64,000 bases of DNA, taken from assembly GCF_020687765.1 (NCBI RefSeq), contig NZ_JAJEWJ010000007.1:1-64000 (forward strand), in the 5' to 3' direction. Below the pieces are notes generated by a model, which did not search any database, was not told the DNA's origin, and was given only the letters and a program-made list of their open reading frames with translations. The stretch comes from Sphingobacterium sp. FBM7-1. Lineage in GTDB: Bacteria > Bacteroidota > Bacteroidia > Sphingobacteriales > Sphingobacteriaceae. The translations under genes were made by a program, and so were the position numbers. The stretch's first letter is position 1. Each line of letters opens with the position of its first letter. Of the stretch, positions 51,517 through 60,925 are shown piece after piece.

Positions 51517-52026
51517 TCAATTGAATTTATACGTGCTCAATGTTTTTTTCATCACCTTGCGCGCTACATGGATGCGTGTCTTTACGGTTCCGATGGGAAT
51601 ATTTAAATGGTCTGATATTTCATGATATTTATATCCTTCGAAGTACATGGTGAAAGGAACGTAGTAATCATCCGACAAACTCGATAATGCGTCATTGATA
51701 TCTTCCATAACAAATTTATTTTCTCCCCCGTTTTTTGTAGCAGAAACAACAAGGTTAGCACTAGTGATTTCTTCCTCTTTGGTAATGAAAGAGTTTGTTT
51801 TTACAATACGACGATAGTTATTGATAAACGTATTTTTCATGATAGTGTATAACCAGCCTTTTAAGTTTGTGCCTTCTTTAAAGTTTTTAAAGTAAGTAAC
51901 GGCTTTTAAAAGCGTGTCTTGTACCAAATCGTTGGCGTCATCCTGGTCTCTCGTGAAATTTCTTGCGTACGCTTTGAGTGATTCCGATTGCTGAATTACC
52001 AAAGTGTTAAATTCTAGTTTGTTCAT
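51517..52026 (-). CDS. ECF-type RNA polymerase sigma factor
   Basis: A 169-residue sigma-70 family protein of group 4. Region 2 is at about residues 10-80 (DANDLVQDTLLKAVTYF and the -10-contacting NLKGWLYTIMKNTFINNYRR) and region 4 at about 110-165 (YVPFTMYFEGYKYHEISDHL, then NIPIGTVKTRIHVARKVMKK). There is no anti-sigma gene next to it. A perfect palindrome lies 33 bases upstream. Bacteroidota housekeeping-like ECF factors of this size lack a partner and may act constitutively or under stress. Confidence 0.93.
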   Translation of the reverse strand: MNKLEFNTLVIQQSESLKAYARNFTRDQDDANDLVQDTLLKAVTYFKNFKEGTNLKGWLYTIMKNTFINNYRRIVKTNSFITKEEEITSANLVVSATKNGGENKFVMEDINDALSSLSDDYYVPFTMYFEGYKYHEISDHLNIPIGTVKTRIHVARKVMKKTLSTYKFN

Positions 52027-52058
52027 ATTAGACTGGATTAAAAGTTTACACTATAAAA

Positions 52059-52074
52059 TGAACATTCCTGTTCA
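52059..52074. promoter_or_regulatory. Perfect palindrome upstream of the ECF sigma gene
   Basis: TGAACA-TTCC-TGTTCA, 6-bp arms and 4-base spacer, 33 bases before the start codon of the leftward ECF gene. The arrangement fits a dimeric repressor site. It resembles the GAAC-N4-GTTC form of Gram-positive LexA boxes, but whether the local LexA binds it is unknown. Confidence 0.5.
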
Positions 52075-52293
52075 ATTAGCTATCTAAAGTAGTATTCATT
52101 CTCATGAACTACGGTTACACGGTGAATTATGCAAATGGCGTGCTAAACTTTTTTATATGTGTTAAGTCTAAATGAATATTTTATGAAATTCTTTTATAAT
52201 TATATTATTTGCAATAAATAATGGCTTAATAGCCAATGAAGTAAGGTGTTTGTGTCATTGATCACATTGTGAATTCACAAATGTGGAAAACTT

Positions 52294-53310
52294 TTAAAGA
52301 ATATTTACTTCTCTTTCTAGTGTTATTCCAAATTTTTTATACACATCGTTCACTATTTTAGACGATGTCGTGTAGATATCAGCGCCGCTGGCTGACCCTA
52401 AATTGGTGATTACCAACGCTTGGTTTTTCCATATAGCCACATTACCATCAACTTTTCCTTTCCATCCACAGCTTTCAATCAGCCAACCAGCAGCAAGCTT
52501 TATATAGTTTTCGTCGACGAAATAGGAAATAATAGTAGGATATTGTGCCTGTAAACTCTCAAAGACTTCTGAAGATACTAGCGGGTTTTTAAAGAAGCTT
52601 CCCGCGTTGCCGATAGTCGAAGGGTCTGGAAGTTTCTCAACCCGGATAGCGGATACGACCTCGGCGATTTCCCTTATGGTAGGCGAGGAAATCCCTCTTT
52701 TCGCTAATTCCATATTGATGGCGCCGTATGTAGTGTTAATTTTATGATGTTTTTGCAGTTTAAAAGTGACCGAAGTTATCACAAAACGTCCCTTATAGGT
52801 GGATTTGAATATACTATCTCGATACGTGAATTTACAGTCCGCTCTCTGAAAATTCGTGAACTGTCCGGTAGTTGTATCAAACGCCCGACAGGAATGAAAG
52901 ACGTCCATGAGTTCTGTCCCGTAAGCACCGATATTCTGTACAGGTGACGCGCCCACAGTACCGGGAATAAGCGCTAAATTTTCCACCCCTCCGAAATTAT
53001 GATCCACGCAATACCAAACTAGATCATTCCAGATCTCACCGGCACTTGCCGTTACGTAATTGAAATCGTCTTCTATAGAATAGGTAATTCCTTTTGTGTC
53101 CATTCGAACGATCAATCCATCGAAATCTCTGGTAAATAATACATTACTTCCAGCTCCTAATACGAAAAACTCTTTAAGGAATGCGCCGTCGTTAAAAAGA
53201 GTGACGAGCTGACTTTCGTCGCGTATATTGATGAATTTTTCACAAGAAACTTCGACGCCAAATGTATTATAATTTTTTAAAGAGATCTGATGCTGGATGG
53301 TATTTGACAT
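52294..53310 (-). CDS. murB: UDP-N-acetylenolpyruvoylglucosamine reductase
   Basis: A 338-residue enzyme from the ATG at 53310 (MSNTIQHQISLKNYNTFGV); the frame stays open upstream to 53502 but the added 64 residues are unlike MurB. FAD domain: VLGAGSNVLFTRDFDGLIVR and the GGVENLALIPGTVGASPVQN motif. Substrate domain: NAGSFFKNP with the catalytic Ser and a C-terminal Glu-containing end. It is the type I MurB (with the extra loop). It reduces the enolpyruvyl group with NADPH to give UDP-MurNAc in the cytoplasm. Confidence 0.95.
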   Translation of the reverse strand: MSNTIQHQISLKNYNTFGVEVSCEKFINIRDESQLVTLFNDGAFLKEFFVLGAGSNVLFTRDFDGLIVRMDTKGITYSIEDDFNYVTASAGEIWNDLVWYCVDHNFGGVENLALIPGTVGASPVQNIGAYGTELMDVFHSCRAFDTTTGQFTNFQRADCKFTYRDSIFKSTYKGRFVITSVTFKLQKHHKINTTYGAINMELAKRGISSPTIREIAEVVSAIRVEKLPDPSTIGNAGSFFKNPLVSSEVFESLQAQYPTIISYFVDENYIKLAAGWLIESCGWKGKVDGNVAIWKNQALVITNLGSASGADIYTTSSKIVNDVYKKFGITLEREVNIL

Positions 53311-53421
53311 TTTTTGTACTTGTTTTAATTTGACTAATCCTTTTAAAAAATCAAAAAAAGAATTAACTTTATAATATGACTGTAAAGATAGTACAAAGCA
53401 CAGTATTTCCGCTATAAATAA

Positions 53422-53482
53422 GCCTTCAAAAGAAGAGGAGTATGAAATACACCCTCTTGTGTTCATAAATTCCTTTGAAGGC
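53422..53482 (-). other. Candidate structured element upstream of murB
   Basis: GCCTTCAAA (53422-53430) pairs perfectly with TTTGAAGGC (53474-53482). Inside, AAGAGG-AGTAT and ATACA-CCTCTT form a second, inner stem around a GAA loop. Read leftward it lies 112 bases before the murB start and could be part of its leader. No known riboswitch class was recognised. Confidence 0.4.
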
Positions 53483-53569
53483 ATAGGATCATGAATATTC
53501 ATTTTATATAATGCGTAACTTTATAGCGTATAAAATTGAATACATTTAGGTTATAAATAATAAAATAGC

Positions 53570-54184
53570 ATGTCGAAGAATGTTGATGTAAAGAGAGCAA
53601 AGATACTTGATGTGGCAAAACGACGTTTTGCTCATTTTGGAATGACAAAGACAACCATGGCAGAGATCGCCAAAGATTTATCTTTTTCAAAAGCGCTATT
53701 ATATTACTATTTCCCAGATAAACATAGTCTATATACCGCTGTGCTGGAACATGTGGTAAACGAGATGATTAATAAAGTGGAAGCATACATACCGAGCGCT
53801 TCGGGCGTTGAAGAGATACTTTTGTATGCCGTGGAAAGCCGGATGTCGATTATGCGGGATAACTATAATTTGTTTGAATACTCTTCTTCCCAATTTATTC
53901 AAAATCCAGGTGAGATGGGGAAGAATATCGGCCCCTACTTTGAACGCATCCGTGACCAATATAGCCGGATTTTAAAAAAGGGGGTAGACAATAAGGAGAT
54001 CAAGGTTGACGATTTCAATGAAACCGCAGAGTTGCTGCTTTTTTCATTGATGGGTATGCGTGTTGGAATATTAAGCAAAGATTTAAATGATTGCTTATTT
54101 CCTACACCAGATGAGTTTGACCTAATCTTGACGAAGCAGCAAAAGATGGTTAAGATCTTCCTTCGAGGCCTGCGTCACAGTTAG
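53570..54184 (+). CDS. TetR-family transcriptional regulator
   Basis: A 204-residue regulator with the TetR helix-turn-helix at residues about 25-55 (TTMAEIAKDLSFSKALLYYYF, then PDKHSLY) and a C-terminal ligand-binding domain of helices. Its 3' end overlaps the convergent ypdA gene by 35 bases. It is a candidate regulator of ypdA and the FUSC gene (inference from position). Confidence 0.9.
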   Translation: MSKNVDVKRAKILDVAKRRFAHFGMTKTTMAEIAKDLSFSKALLYYYFPDKHSLYTAVLEHVVNEMINKVEAYIPSASGVEEILLYAVESRMSIMRDNYNLFEYSSSQFIQNPGEMGKNIGPYFERIRDQYSRILKKGVDNKEIKVDDFNETAELLLFSLMGMRVGILSKDLNDCLFPTPDEFDLILTKQQKMVKIFLRGLRHS

Positions 54185-55154
54185 CTGTACGTGCTAAAAT
54201 ATGTTGCATAATAATATCTGCATGAATTCGGGAATTTTCAATGAACCAAAGATGCGTATTGAGACCCCCACAAACTACTCCCGCTAAATATAACCCAGGA
54301 ATGTTTGTTTCCATCGTTCGCGGATCATGTTCGGGAATCATGGGTGATTCATTTGGTATAGCTATTCCTATTCTTTTTAAGAAATCAAAATTAGGGCGAT
54401 AGCCCGTCAGTGCTAGTACAAAGTCGTTTGGTAGTTCGACTTTCCCTGTAGGTGTAGAAATAGTGACGTAATCTTCGCGAATGTCCACAAGTTGACTTTG
54501 GAAATATACATCTATTTCACCTGCCGAAATTCTGTTTTCTATATCCGGTCGTACCCAATACTTGACTCTAGAGCCAATCTCTGGTCCACGGACAACCAAT
54601 GTTACTTTCGCACCTTTTCGATAGGTTTCCAGTGCTGCATCCACGGAGGAATTACTAGCGCCCACGACAACGACACGCTGATTCGTATAATAATGTGGGT
54701 CTTTATAATAATGCGAAACTTTCGGAAGATCTTCTCCAGGGATATTCAATAACATCGGTATATCGTAAAAACCTGTAGCCACTATAACAGACCGTGCCAT
54801 ATATTGTTCCTTTGATGTGGTAACGATAAAATATCTTTCGTTCTTTTTTACTTCAATAACTTCCTCGAAGAGACGGATGTTTAAATCAAATTTGTTACTA
54901 ATACGACGATAATATTCTAATGCTTCTGCTCTTTTAGGTTTGGGCAGTGTTGTCACAAATGGGGTGTCTCCAATTTCAAGTCGTTCTGATGAGGAAAAAA
55001 ACGTCATATTTAGCGGATAATTGTATAGCGAGTTTACCAGACAGCCCTTCTCTAAAATGATGTGCGATAAATTTGCTTTTTGTGCTGAAATGCCGCACGC
55101 TAACCCAATCGGTCCAGCGCCTATAATTAAAACATCAAAAACTTGATTATCCAT
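54150..55154 (-). CDS. ypdA: YpdA-type FAD/NAD(P) disulfide reductase
   Basis: A 334-residue thioredoxin-reductase-like flavoprotein without the CxxC redox pair. FAD-binding GAGPIGLACGISAQKANL is at the N-terminus, the NADPH-binding VVVVGASNSSVDAAL near the middle, and the FAD end GLYLAGVVCGGLNTHLWF near residue 300. The first part matches YpdA, the putative bacillithiol disulfide reductase of Firmicutes and Bacteroidota. It starts 7 bases before the FUSC stop (8-bp overlap), so the two genes are translationally coupled. Confidence 0.9.
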   Translation of the reverse strand: MDNQVFDVLIIGAGPIGLACGISAQKANLSHIILEKGCLVNSLYNYPLNMTFFSSSERLEIGDTPFVTTLPKPKRAEALEYYRRISNKFDLNIRLFEEVIEVKKNERYFIVTTSKEQYMARSVIVATGFYDIPMLLNIPGEDLPKVSHYYKDPHYYTNQRVVVVGASNSSVDAALETYRKGAKVTLVVRGPEIGSRVKYWVRPDIENRISAGEIDVYFQSQLVDIREDYVTISTPTGKVELPNDFVLALTGYRPNFDFLKRIGIAIPNESPMIPEHDPRTMETNIPGLYLAGVVCGGLNTHLWFIENSRIHADIIMQHILARTANCDAGLEGRS

Positions 55155-57336
55155 TTGTTAAATTTATTGATTCTTTGTGCTCATTTTCCACGGTGCGACT
55201 GACCAACTGCTGTACAACTTTGTGTAAATCTGCCGAGATTTTACTCAAAAACTGTAATTGCTCCGTAATTAGTTTACTGTTCTCGTCTTCGCTAGTCGCT
55301 ACGTTGAGATCGGGGAAGTCTTCATCTGGGTCAAACTTTCTTTCATCATCAGGTGAAGGGAGCAGCGCTATAGACTTGCGTAAATGAGTAAGCGTTTTTT
55401 TTAGCAGGCGAACGTGTTCGCGACTATAACAATCCATATCTGCGTCTTGTACTTGAGTGAGTAAGTTCGCAGCGTGGGATGATAAGATGTGGTCAAGGAT
55501 AACAAAACGGTTGACCTCCTGTGTGTATTTTTGTCTCCATTTAGGCTCAGTCAGCATACGTTGAAACGTTGATCCCATATTCGCCGAGGCGATATAAACT
55601 TCTTTACGAGAAAGTTTATATGCAGTAATAGTCGGCTGTTCTCCTGCGAGTATCCGTATTGCTTGTGCCAAATAATTGTAATTAGCTATTAATAAACTGC
55701 GCATGTTGTCCCTAAACTGAAAGCTTTCCCAATTTGGGAGAATAACATAGCTGGATACAAATGCAATCACTCCCCCTAAAAAAGTATCAATTATTCGTTC
55801 AGTCACCATTTCTAAGGTGTCTGTCCCATGAAAACTGAGCATAATCAGTATGTAGGGGGTAATGAACATCACGGCCACAATATAATTAATACGGAATAAA
55901 CTATAACCGCTGAGGAAAAAGAAAATAAGGAAAATAAACCGTATGGTGACATCGTCGATGGTGAAAATAACCACCGCTCCGAGGATACCGCCGATCAAGG
56001 TGCCTATTAGTCGCTGAGCATTCCGCTCTTGTGTAGAACCGAAACCTGGTTTAAGAATAACCAAAATCGTTAACAATGTCCAATAAATCCCGTTTGGATT
56101 AAAATTTATGAGATTCAAGGTGAGGTAGGTTCCCGAGAGAACAACGCCCACGCGTATCGCGTGGCGAAAGGCGGACGACTGCAAGCTAAGGTTGCTCTTG
56201 AACTTTTTCCAATCTATCTGGTCACGTGTAATAAATTGAGACGCCGAGTCTATTTCTTCTTTTGGGATATTTGGCCCGACGTTCGTCGAGTTATAACTAT
56301 ATATGTTTTCCAGATACTTAATGATGGTTCTGATATTGATAATGACCTTTTTGAGTGGGATGGTATTAACGCCCTGTTTATCGAGTTTTTCTACCGATTC
56401 ACGTAAATGGTTCATATCATTTTCAAATGCATAAGTCGGTTTGGGTAACCGGTTTGCATTGATCGCATAAGCGATATTATCTAATTCATTGGTTACCTTT
56501 AATATAGCATGTTTGAAGGGTACGAGCACGCCGTACTGACTATAAGCAACTTTAATGGCGTTGTAGTCGTATTGAGTAGTCAAACTCTGCTCGAAAAGAT
56601 CGACAATATCAGAGAAGATAAGGGTTAGATAACGTCCAATTTTGGTGGTATCTTTAATCGACCGCTTGCTCTGAAAAAGGGTGTCTCTTACGGATTCCTG
56701 ATGTTTATTGACCTCTACTTGTTTTTCAATTAGTTTGAGATAATTTTTGTCGATGTCGATATTAGGATCATAGAAATCTGCTTTTAGCCTGATATAGTCC
56801 GCTACATAGCGAATAGACTCCGCAAGCTCCTGTTGGGCAATACGATAAGGGCGAATCTGGAGGGACCACATACTGATTAGCATGTACCACATACCACCAG
56901 CAATGACGAATATAAGGTTAAGCCAGACATTTCCAGCGTTTACGGAATGTTGCACATTGAAGAGCATCAAAAGGGTACACATTGTTCCCACGGTTGAGGC
57001 ACGAGCATTGAAAACCGCAAACATCGCAAAAAAGAAACCCAGTAGGGCTATAGCGATGGTCGTTAAGCTAATAGAAAAGTTGATGGAAACGATCAGCGAA
57101 TAGGTTAGGATACCTAAGCCGATCGTAGATAACATACCTAATCGCCGATGAGAAGGTGCTCCAGGTGTATCAGAAAGACCGATTAGGAGTGCTCCAAAAG
57201 AAATTAAAGTTCCTTCGTTAGCATATCCCAAATAAACGCATACGAGCAGCGGGATGATGCATCCTAGGGTGATCATTAGTCCTTCCGCAAAATATTGGCT
57301 GTAGAAAAAATGACTAATCTCTCGGGTTCTTCTCAT
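55147..57336 (-). CDS. FUSC-family inner-membrane protein (YccS/YhfK type)
   Basis: A 729-residue membrane protein from the ATG at 57336 (MRRTREISHFFYS); an upstream in-frame ATG at 57372 adds 12 residues. It has two blocks of about six hydrophobic helices (about 20-165 and 390-530), each followed by a large cytoplasmic helical domain, which is the YccS layout. The second block begins RHAIRVGVVLSGTYLTLN and has the family motif YWTLLTILVILKPGFG. Members are thought to export aromatic acids or other small anions. It overlaps ypdA by 8 bases. Confidence 0.9.
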   Translation of the reverse strand: MRRTREISHFFYSQYFAEGLMITLGCIIPLLVCVYLGYANEGTLISFGALLIGLSDTPGAPSHRRLGMLSTIGLGILTYSLIVSINFSISLTTIAIALLGFFFAMFAVFNARASTVGTMCTLLMLFNVQHSVNAGNVWLNLIFVIAGGMWYMLISMWSLQIRPYRIAQQELAESIRYVADYIRLKADFYDPNIDIDKNYLKLIEKQVEVNKHQESVRDTLFQSKRSIKDTTKIGRYLTLIFSDIVDLFEQSLTTQYDYNAIKVAYSQYGVLVPFKHAILKVTNELDNIAYAINANRLPKPTYAFENDMNHLRESVEKLDKQGVNTIPLKKVIINIRTIIKYLENIYSYNSTNVGPNIPKEEIDSASQFITRDQIDWKKFKSNLSLQSSAFRHAIRVGVVLSGTYLTLNLINFNPNGIYWTLLTILVILKPGFGSTQERNAQRLIGTLIGGILGAVVIFTIDDVTIRFIFLIFFFLSGYSLFRINYIVAVMFITPYILIMLSFHGTDTLEMVTERIIDTFLGGVIAFVSSYVILPNWESFQFRDNMRSLLIANYNYLAQAIRILAGEQPTITAYKLSRKEVYIASANMGSTFQRMLTEPKWRQKYTQEVNRFVILDHILSSHAANLLTQVQDADMDCYSREHVRLLKKTLTHLRKSIALLPSPDDERKFDPDEDFPDLNVATSEDENSKLITEQLQFLSKISADLHKVVQQLVSRTVENEHKESINLTNG

Positions 57337-57518
57337 GAAAAAATGTGCTAAACAAAGATACAAAAAAATCACCCATTAGGCTTTGTATTTTTGATAATGA
57401 AAAATGTAGTTTAATATTTTAATCATACCAGAAAGTTGTTTTTGTTGTGAAAAGTGTATAATTTAGTCCGATTCGAATTTAAGGTATTCGAAATCTATAG
57501 TACTCCTTAATTTTTAAC

Positions 57519-60092
57519 ATGAAAGTAAGTCAAAAAAAATCTGTTTTTCACAATGAGGTCTTAACGCGCTTTGATTTGTATAAAAGCCTTTTTTTAACGT
57601 TACCATTTCAAAGTGTAAAGCATACAGGTACGATTCTCCCTTTTTTCTCCACGCATTGCGAGAAAGGAGTAGAAGAAAGACTGACACCAGAGGATATTAT
57701 CGAAAGTTTCTTTGGACAGTATGAACAATACGTCCAAGAAGACGATCGCATTGATTTTCTCTTTCGAATTGTACAGTATATTGAACGTCAGGTAGTGCTT
57801 TTTGATGCTGTAGAAGATTCTGCCTTTCAGTCCGTAGGAAAAGCAGACGACTCTGGACTTTTGCAGTCGTTATTTCGTAGCGCACAAGATAACGTTGATC
57901 TGAAAAAAAAGATATTAAAAAAATTACATAATTTTTCTGTTAGGCTCGTGTTGACGGCGCATCCTACACAGTTTTATCCAGGTCCTGTGCTAGCGATCAT
58001 CACAGACTTAATTGATGCATTGAAACGAAATGATGTGCACAATATCCAGTTATTGTTGCAGCAACTTGGTAAAACGCCTTTTATCAACAAAGAAAAGCCT
58101 ACACCGGTTGACGAAGCCGCTAGTTTAGCGTGGTTTTTAGAAAATGTATTTTATAAGGTCGCTTCTGAAATCCAGTCAAGTATCGACAATGAGTTGGAAG
58201 TACCGTTGGAGGATGTGAATCAACTTATCGAATTAGGATTCTGGCCAGGAGGTGACAGAGATGGAAACCCAAATGTCACGGTGGAGGGTACGAAGAAAGT
58301 TGCAAACATGTTAAGAACTATATTATTCCGATGTTACTATCGCGATTTCCGTGTATTACGACGTCGAATAACCTTCCGTGGTACGCAACAATATTTGGAC
58401 GTCCTTCAAAATTTATTCTATGAAAACAGCTTTAATCCGAAAGAAAATCCAACGGACGATACAGCTAAGATATTAGAGAACCTCAACAAAGTAAAAGAGG
58501 TTTTAGATACCATGCATGAGGGATTGTTTGTAGAGTTGGTAGAAGACTTAATACGAAAAGTGTCCACATTTGGCTGCTATTTTACAACGTTGGATATTCG
58601 ACAGGATAGTAGTGTGTTAAGAAACGCATTTAATTATTTGGTCGAACGTCATCCTGAGACGGGGCTTGACTTGAAAAAAGTTACTGATTCGGAAGTTGAA
58701 AAAGAGAAAGAAATTAAATTTACAGAATCAAATTTTGATGTAGAGCAAGACGCAGATGCATTGGTTGTGGATACGTTAAAAGTTATTAAGTTAATCAAGG
58801 ATATTCAGAAATCAGGAAGCGAGCGGGCGGCACAACGATTTATCATTAGTAATTGTCAACAACCATCTGACATTCTAGGTCTTATGCAGTTATTCTTGTG
58901 GTCCGGATGGAAAAAGGATAACTTGACGATTGACTTTGTACCTTTATTTGAGACAGTTGATGACCTTTCCCGAGCCGCAGATGTCATGCGTAGTTTATAT
59001 GCGAATCACGCCTATGCCGAACATATAAAACATCGAGGAAACAAACAAACCATCATGCTCGGGTTTTCCGATAGTACGAAAGACGGTGGATACCTGATGG
59101 CTAATTGGTCTATTTATCGGGCGAAAATCGAGTTAACAGCTATTGCACGTGAATATGACGTAGATTTAGTGTTTTTTGATGGAAGAGGAGGGCCACCTGC
59201 GCGCGGAGGGGGAAAAACCCAGCGTTTTTATGCGTCGATGGGCAAAGAGATTGCCAACGAACATATTCAACTAACGATTCAAGGGCAAACTATCAGTAGC
59301 CAGTACGGCTCGTTGGAAACGGCAAAGTATAACATTGAACAACTTCTACAGGCCGGAATTATATCAGAGCTTCAGCAAAACGACGGCGACACCTTGACTA
59401 AGAAGCAAAAGGAGGTGATCGATCAGATGGCACAGGTCAGTCATGGGAAATTCATGTCGTTACGGAAGGATCCTTTGTTTTTGAAATACCTCGAGACACT
59501 TAGTCCGTTGAAGCAGCTTGCAGAAGTAAATATCAGCAGTCGGCCGGTGAAGAGAAATTCCGATAGAGAATTACGTTTAGAGGATTTGCGGGCAATTAGT
59601 TTTGTGACTTCTTGGAGCCAACTGAAGCAGAATATTCCAGGATTTTACGGTGTAGGTAGTGCATTACAATGGGCAGAAGAAAACAACCTTTGGTCTTACG
59701 TCAGAAATCTTTATGAAAGTTCGGGCATGTTCAAAACGATTATGGATAACTGTATGATGTCGATGACAAAGTCCAATTTCGAGGTCACGGCCTATATGCA
59801 GTACGACGAAACTTTTGGTGCATTTTGGTGTATGCTGCGTGACGAATATGAATTGACGAAAAAATATCTTCTGAAACTGAGTAACGCATCGGAATTGATG
59901 GAAAATTATCCGATAGAGCGGGCATCCGTCTTAGCGAGAGAGAAGATTGTGTTGCCACTTTTAACAATTCAACATTATGCTATTCGCACTATGTTGAACA
60001 AGAAGCTATCGGCAGAACAGGAAGCGATATACAGAAAACTTATCGCTCGGACCATTTATGGCGTGGTTAACGCTGGGCGAAATGTCGCGTAA
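57519..60092 (+). CDS. ppc: Phosphoenolpyruvate carboxylase, Bacteroidota-type variant
   Basis: An 857-residue enzyme of PEPC length. It has the first catalytic motif VLTAHPTQ (His near residue 147), GFWPGGDRDGNPNVT, and SDSTKDGGYLMANWSIYRA. The third motif reads FFDGRGGPPARGGG (about residue 553), so the usual catalytic FHGRGG His is Asp here, and the C-terminus is VVNAGRNVA instead of the RNTG end. It would carboxylate PEP to oxaloacetate to refill the TCA cycle. The altered motif is also, to my knowledge, seen in other Bacteroidota, so it may be a lineage feature and not decay. Confidence 0.9.
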   Translation: MKVSQKKSVFHNEVLTRFDLYKSLFLTLPFQSVKHTGTILPFFSTHCEKGVEERLTPEDIIESFFGQYEQYVQEDDRIDFLFRIVQYIERQVVLFDAVEDSAFQSVGKADDSGLLQSLFRSAQDNVDLKKKILKKLHNFSVRLVLTAHPTQFYPGPVLAIITDLIDALKRNDVHNIQLLLQQLGKTPFINKEKPTPVDEAASLAWFLENVFYKVASEIQSSIDNELEVPLEDVNQLIELGFWPGGDRDGNPNVTVEGTKKVANMLRTILFRCYYRDFRVLRRRITFRGTQQYLDVLQNLFYENSFNPKENPTDDTAKILENLNKVKEVLDTMHEGLFVELVEDLIRKVSTFGCYFTTLDIRQDSSVLRNAFNYLVERHPETGLDLKKVTDSEVEKEKEIKFTESNFDVEQDADALVVDTLKVIKLIKDIQKSGSERAAQRFIISNCQQPSDILGLMQLFLWSGWKKDNLTIDFVPLFETVDDLSRAADVMRSLYANHAYAEHIKHRGNKQTIMLGFSDSTKDGGYLMANWSIYRAKIELTAIAREYDVDLVFFDGRGGPPARGGGKTQRFYASMGKEIANEHIQLTIQGQTISSQYGSLETAKYNIEQLLQAGIISELQQNDGDTLTKKQKEVIDQMAQVSHGKFMSLRKDPLFLKYLETLSPLKQLAEVNISSRPVKRNSDRELRLEDLRAISFVTSWSQLKQNIPGFYGVGSALQWAEENNLWSYVRNLYESSGMFKTIMDNCMMSMTKSNFEVTAYMQYDETFGAFWCMLRDEYELTKKYLLKLSNASELMENYPIERASVLAREKIVLPLLTIQHYAIRTMLNKKLSAEQEAIYRKLIARTIYGVVNAGRNVA

Positions 60093-60136
60093 CCGCACTA
60101 CATTGTTATTTTAGTCGGTAACGTCGATTATTTTTT

Positions 60137-60144
60137 TATTTTTG
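60137..60144 (+). promoter_or_regulatory. -7 box for the DUF4142 gene
   Basis: TATTTTTG matches TAnnTTTG and lies 19 bases before the ATG at 60164. No good -33 box is seen at the usual distance. Confidence 0.4.
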
Positions 60145-60163
60145 TAGGATAAATAGAAGAGAG

Positions 60164-60772
60164 ATGAAATTAAATACTTTATTTGTAGTAGGGGTATGTG
60201 CTGCTACGTTCTTGGGATCTTGTAGCCCAAAGACTGCGGAAGAAAGGCAATTAAATTTAACACATACATCGTTGGTTGATGGTGACGCCTACCAGTTTTT
60301 TCAGCTTGTGGGAGCCAAAACTGTTTATGAAAACGATTACGCTTCTTATGCGGCGGGAGTAGCAAATTCTTCGCAAGCAAAACAAGTCGCCGCAAAAAGT
60401 CAAGAAGTATATAGTTCATTGATCCCAGCTTTAGATAGCTTAGCAATTATCAAACACATTGATTTTCCAGTTAAAGGATCTGCGAAATTTGCGGCGCCAA
60501 GCGCTGTAACGACTGTAGAAACTGAGCAGGAAGATATAGATACCGCGGAGGTTGAAGACGCAGCGGTCGCTCAACAGGCATCTGCTACCTATTCAGACGG
60601 AGCGTATATTCAACATGTACAACATGAGGCGGCGGTTGTGAAAGACCAGCTGAAGCGGATGACGCGTAATACGGATAAAGATATACGTGCTTTTGCAGAG
60701 GAAAATTTACAAAAAGTAACGGAATTATTTACGCTGGCGGGCGGTCAAGAAGATGCGCACGCTCATCATTAA
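60164..60772 (+). CDS. DUF4142 lipoprotein
   Basis: A 202-residue lipoprotein with lipobox LGSC (Cys20). A DUF4142-like helical domain covers residues about 35-195 (DAYQFFQLVGAKTVYENDYA, ATYSDGAYIQHVQHEAAVVK, KDIRAFAEENLQKV), with an acidic low-complexity insert at about 120-145. The C-terminus is His-rich (DAHAHH). DUF4142 proteins are periplasmic or outer-membrane helical bundles of unknown role. Short leader, own terminator. Confidence 0.8.
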   Translation: MKLNTLFVVGVCAATFLGSCSPKTAEERQLNLTHTSLVDGDAYQFFQLVGAKTVYENDYASYAAGVANSSQAKQVAAKSQEVYSSLIPALDSLAIIKHIDFPVKGSAKFAAPSAVTTVETEQEDIDTAEVEDAAVAQQASATYSDGAYIQHVQHEAAVVKDQLKRMTRNTDKDIRAFAEENLQKVTELFTLAGGQEDAHAHH

Positions 60773-60808
60773 GCGAGTAATTTAGCTCAGTATACTTTTA
60801 AGATAGCG

Positions 60809-60842
60809 AAAAAGGAATGTAGGGAACTGCATTCCTTTTTTT
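60809..60842 (+). terminator. Terminator after the DUF4142 gene
   Basis: AAAAAGGAATG pairs with CATTCCTTTTT across a loop of about 10 bases, followed by T. Confidence 0.85.
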
Positions 60843-60860
60843 ATGAAAACGGTTATGGTA

Positions 60861-60891
60861 TTGCAAAAATTAGGTAGGTTAAGTACATTTG
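60861..60891 (+). promoter_or_regulatory. Promoter of the LytTR gene
   Basis: TTG at 60861-60863 and TACATTTG at 60884-60891, 20 bases apart. The predicted start near 60898 leaves a leader of about 28 bases. Confidence 0.55.
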
Positions 60892-60925
60892 TTCATCGAC
60901 ATAATTTTTATAAAACTAACCATTT

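Noticed and set aside
53311..53502. Longer N-terminus for MurB from the ATG at 53502
   Set aside because: The 64 extra residues do not resemble MurB and would be coded through the nested hairpin at 53422-53482.
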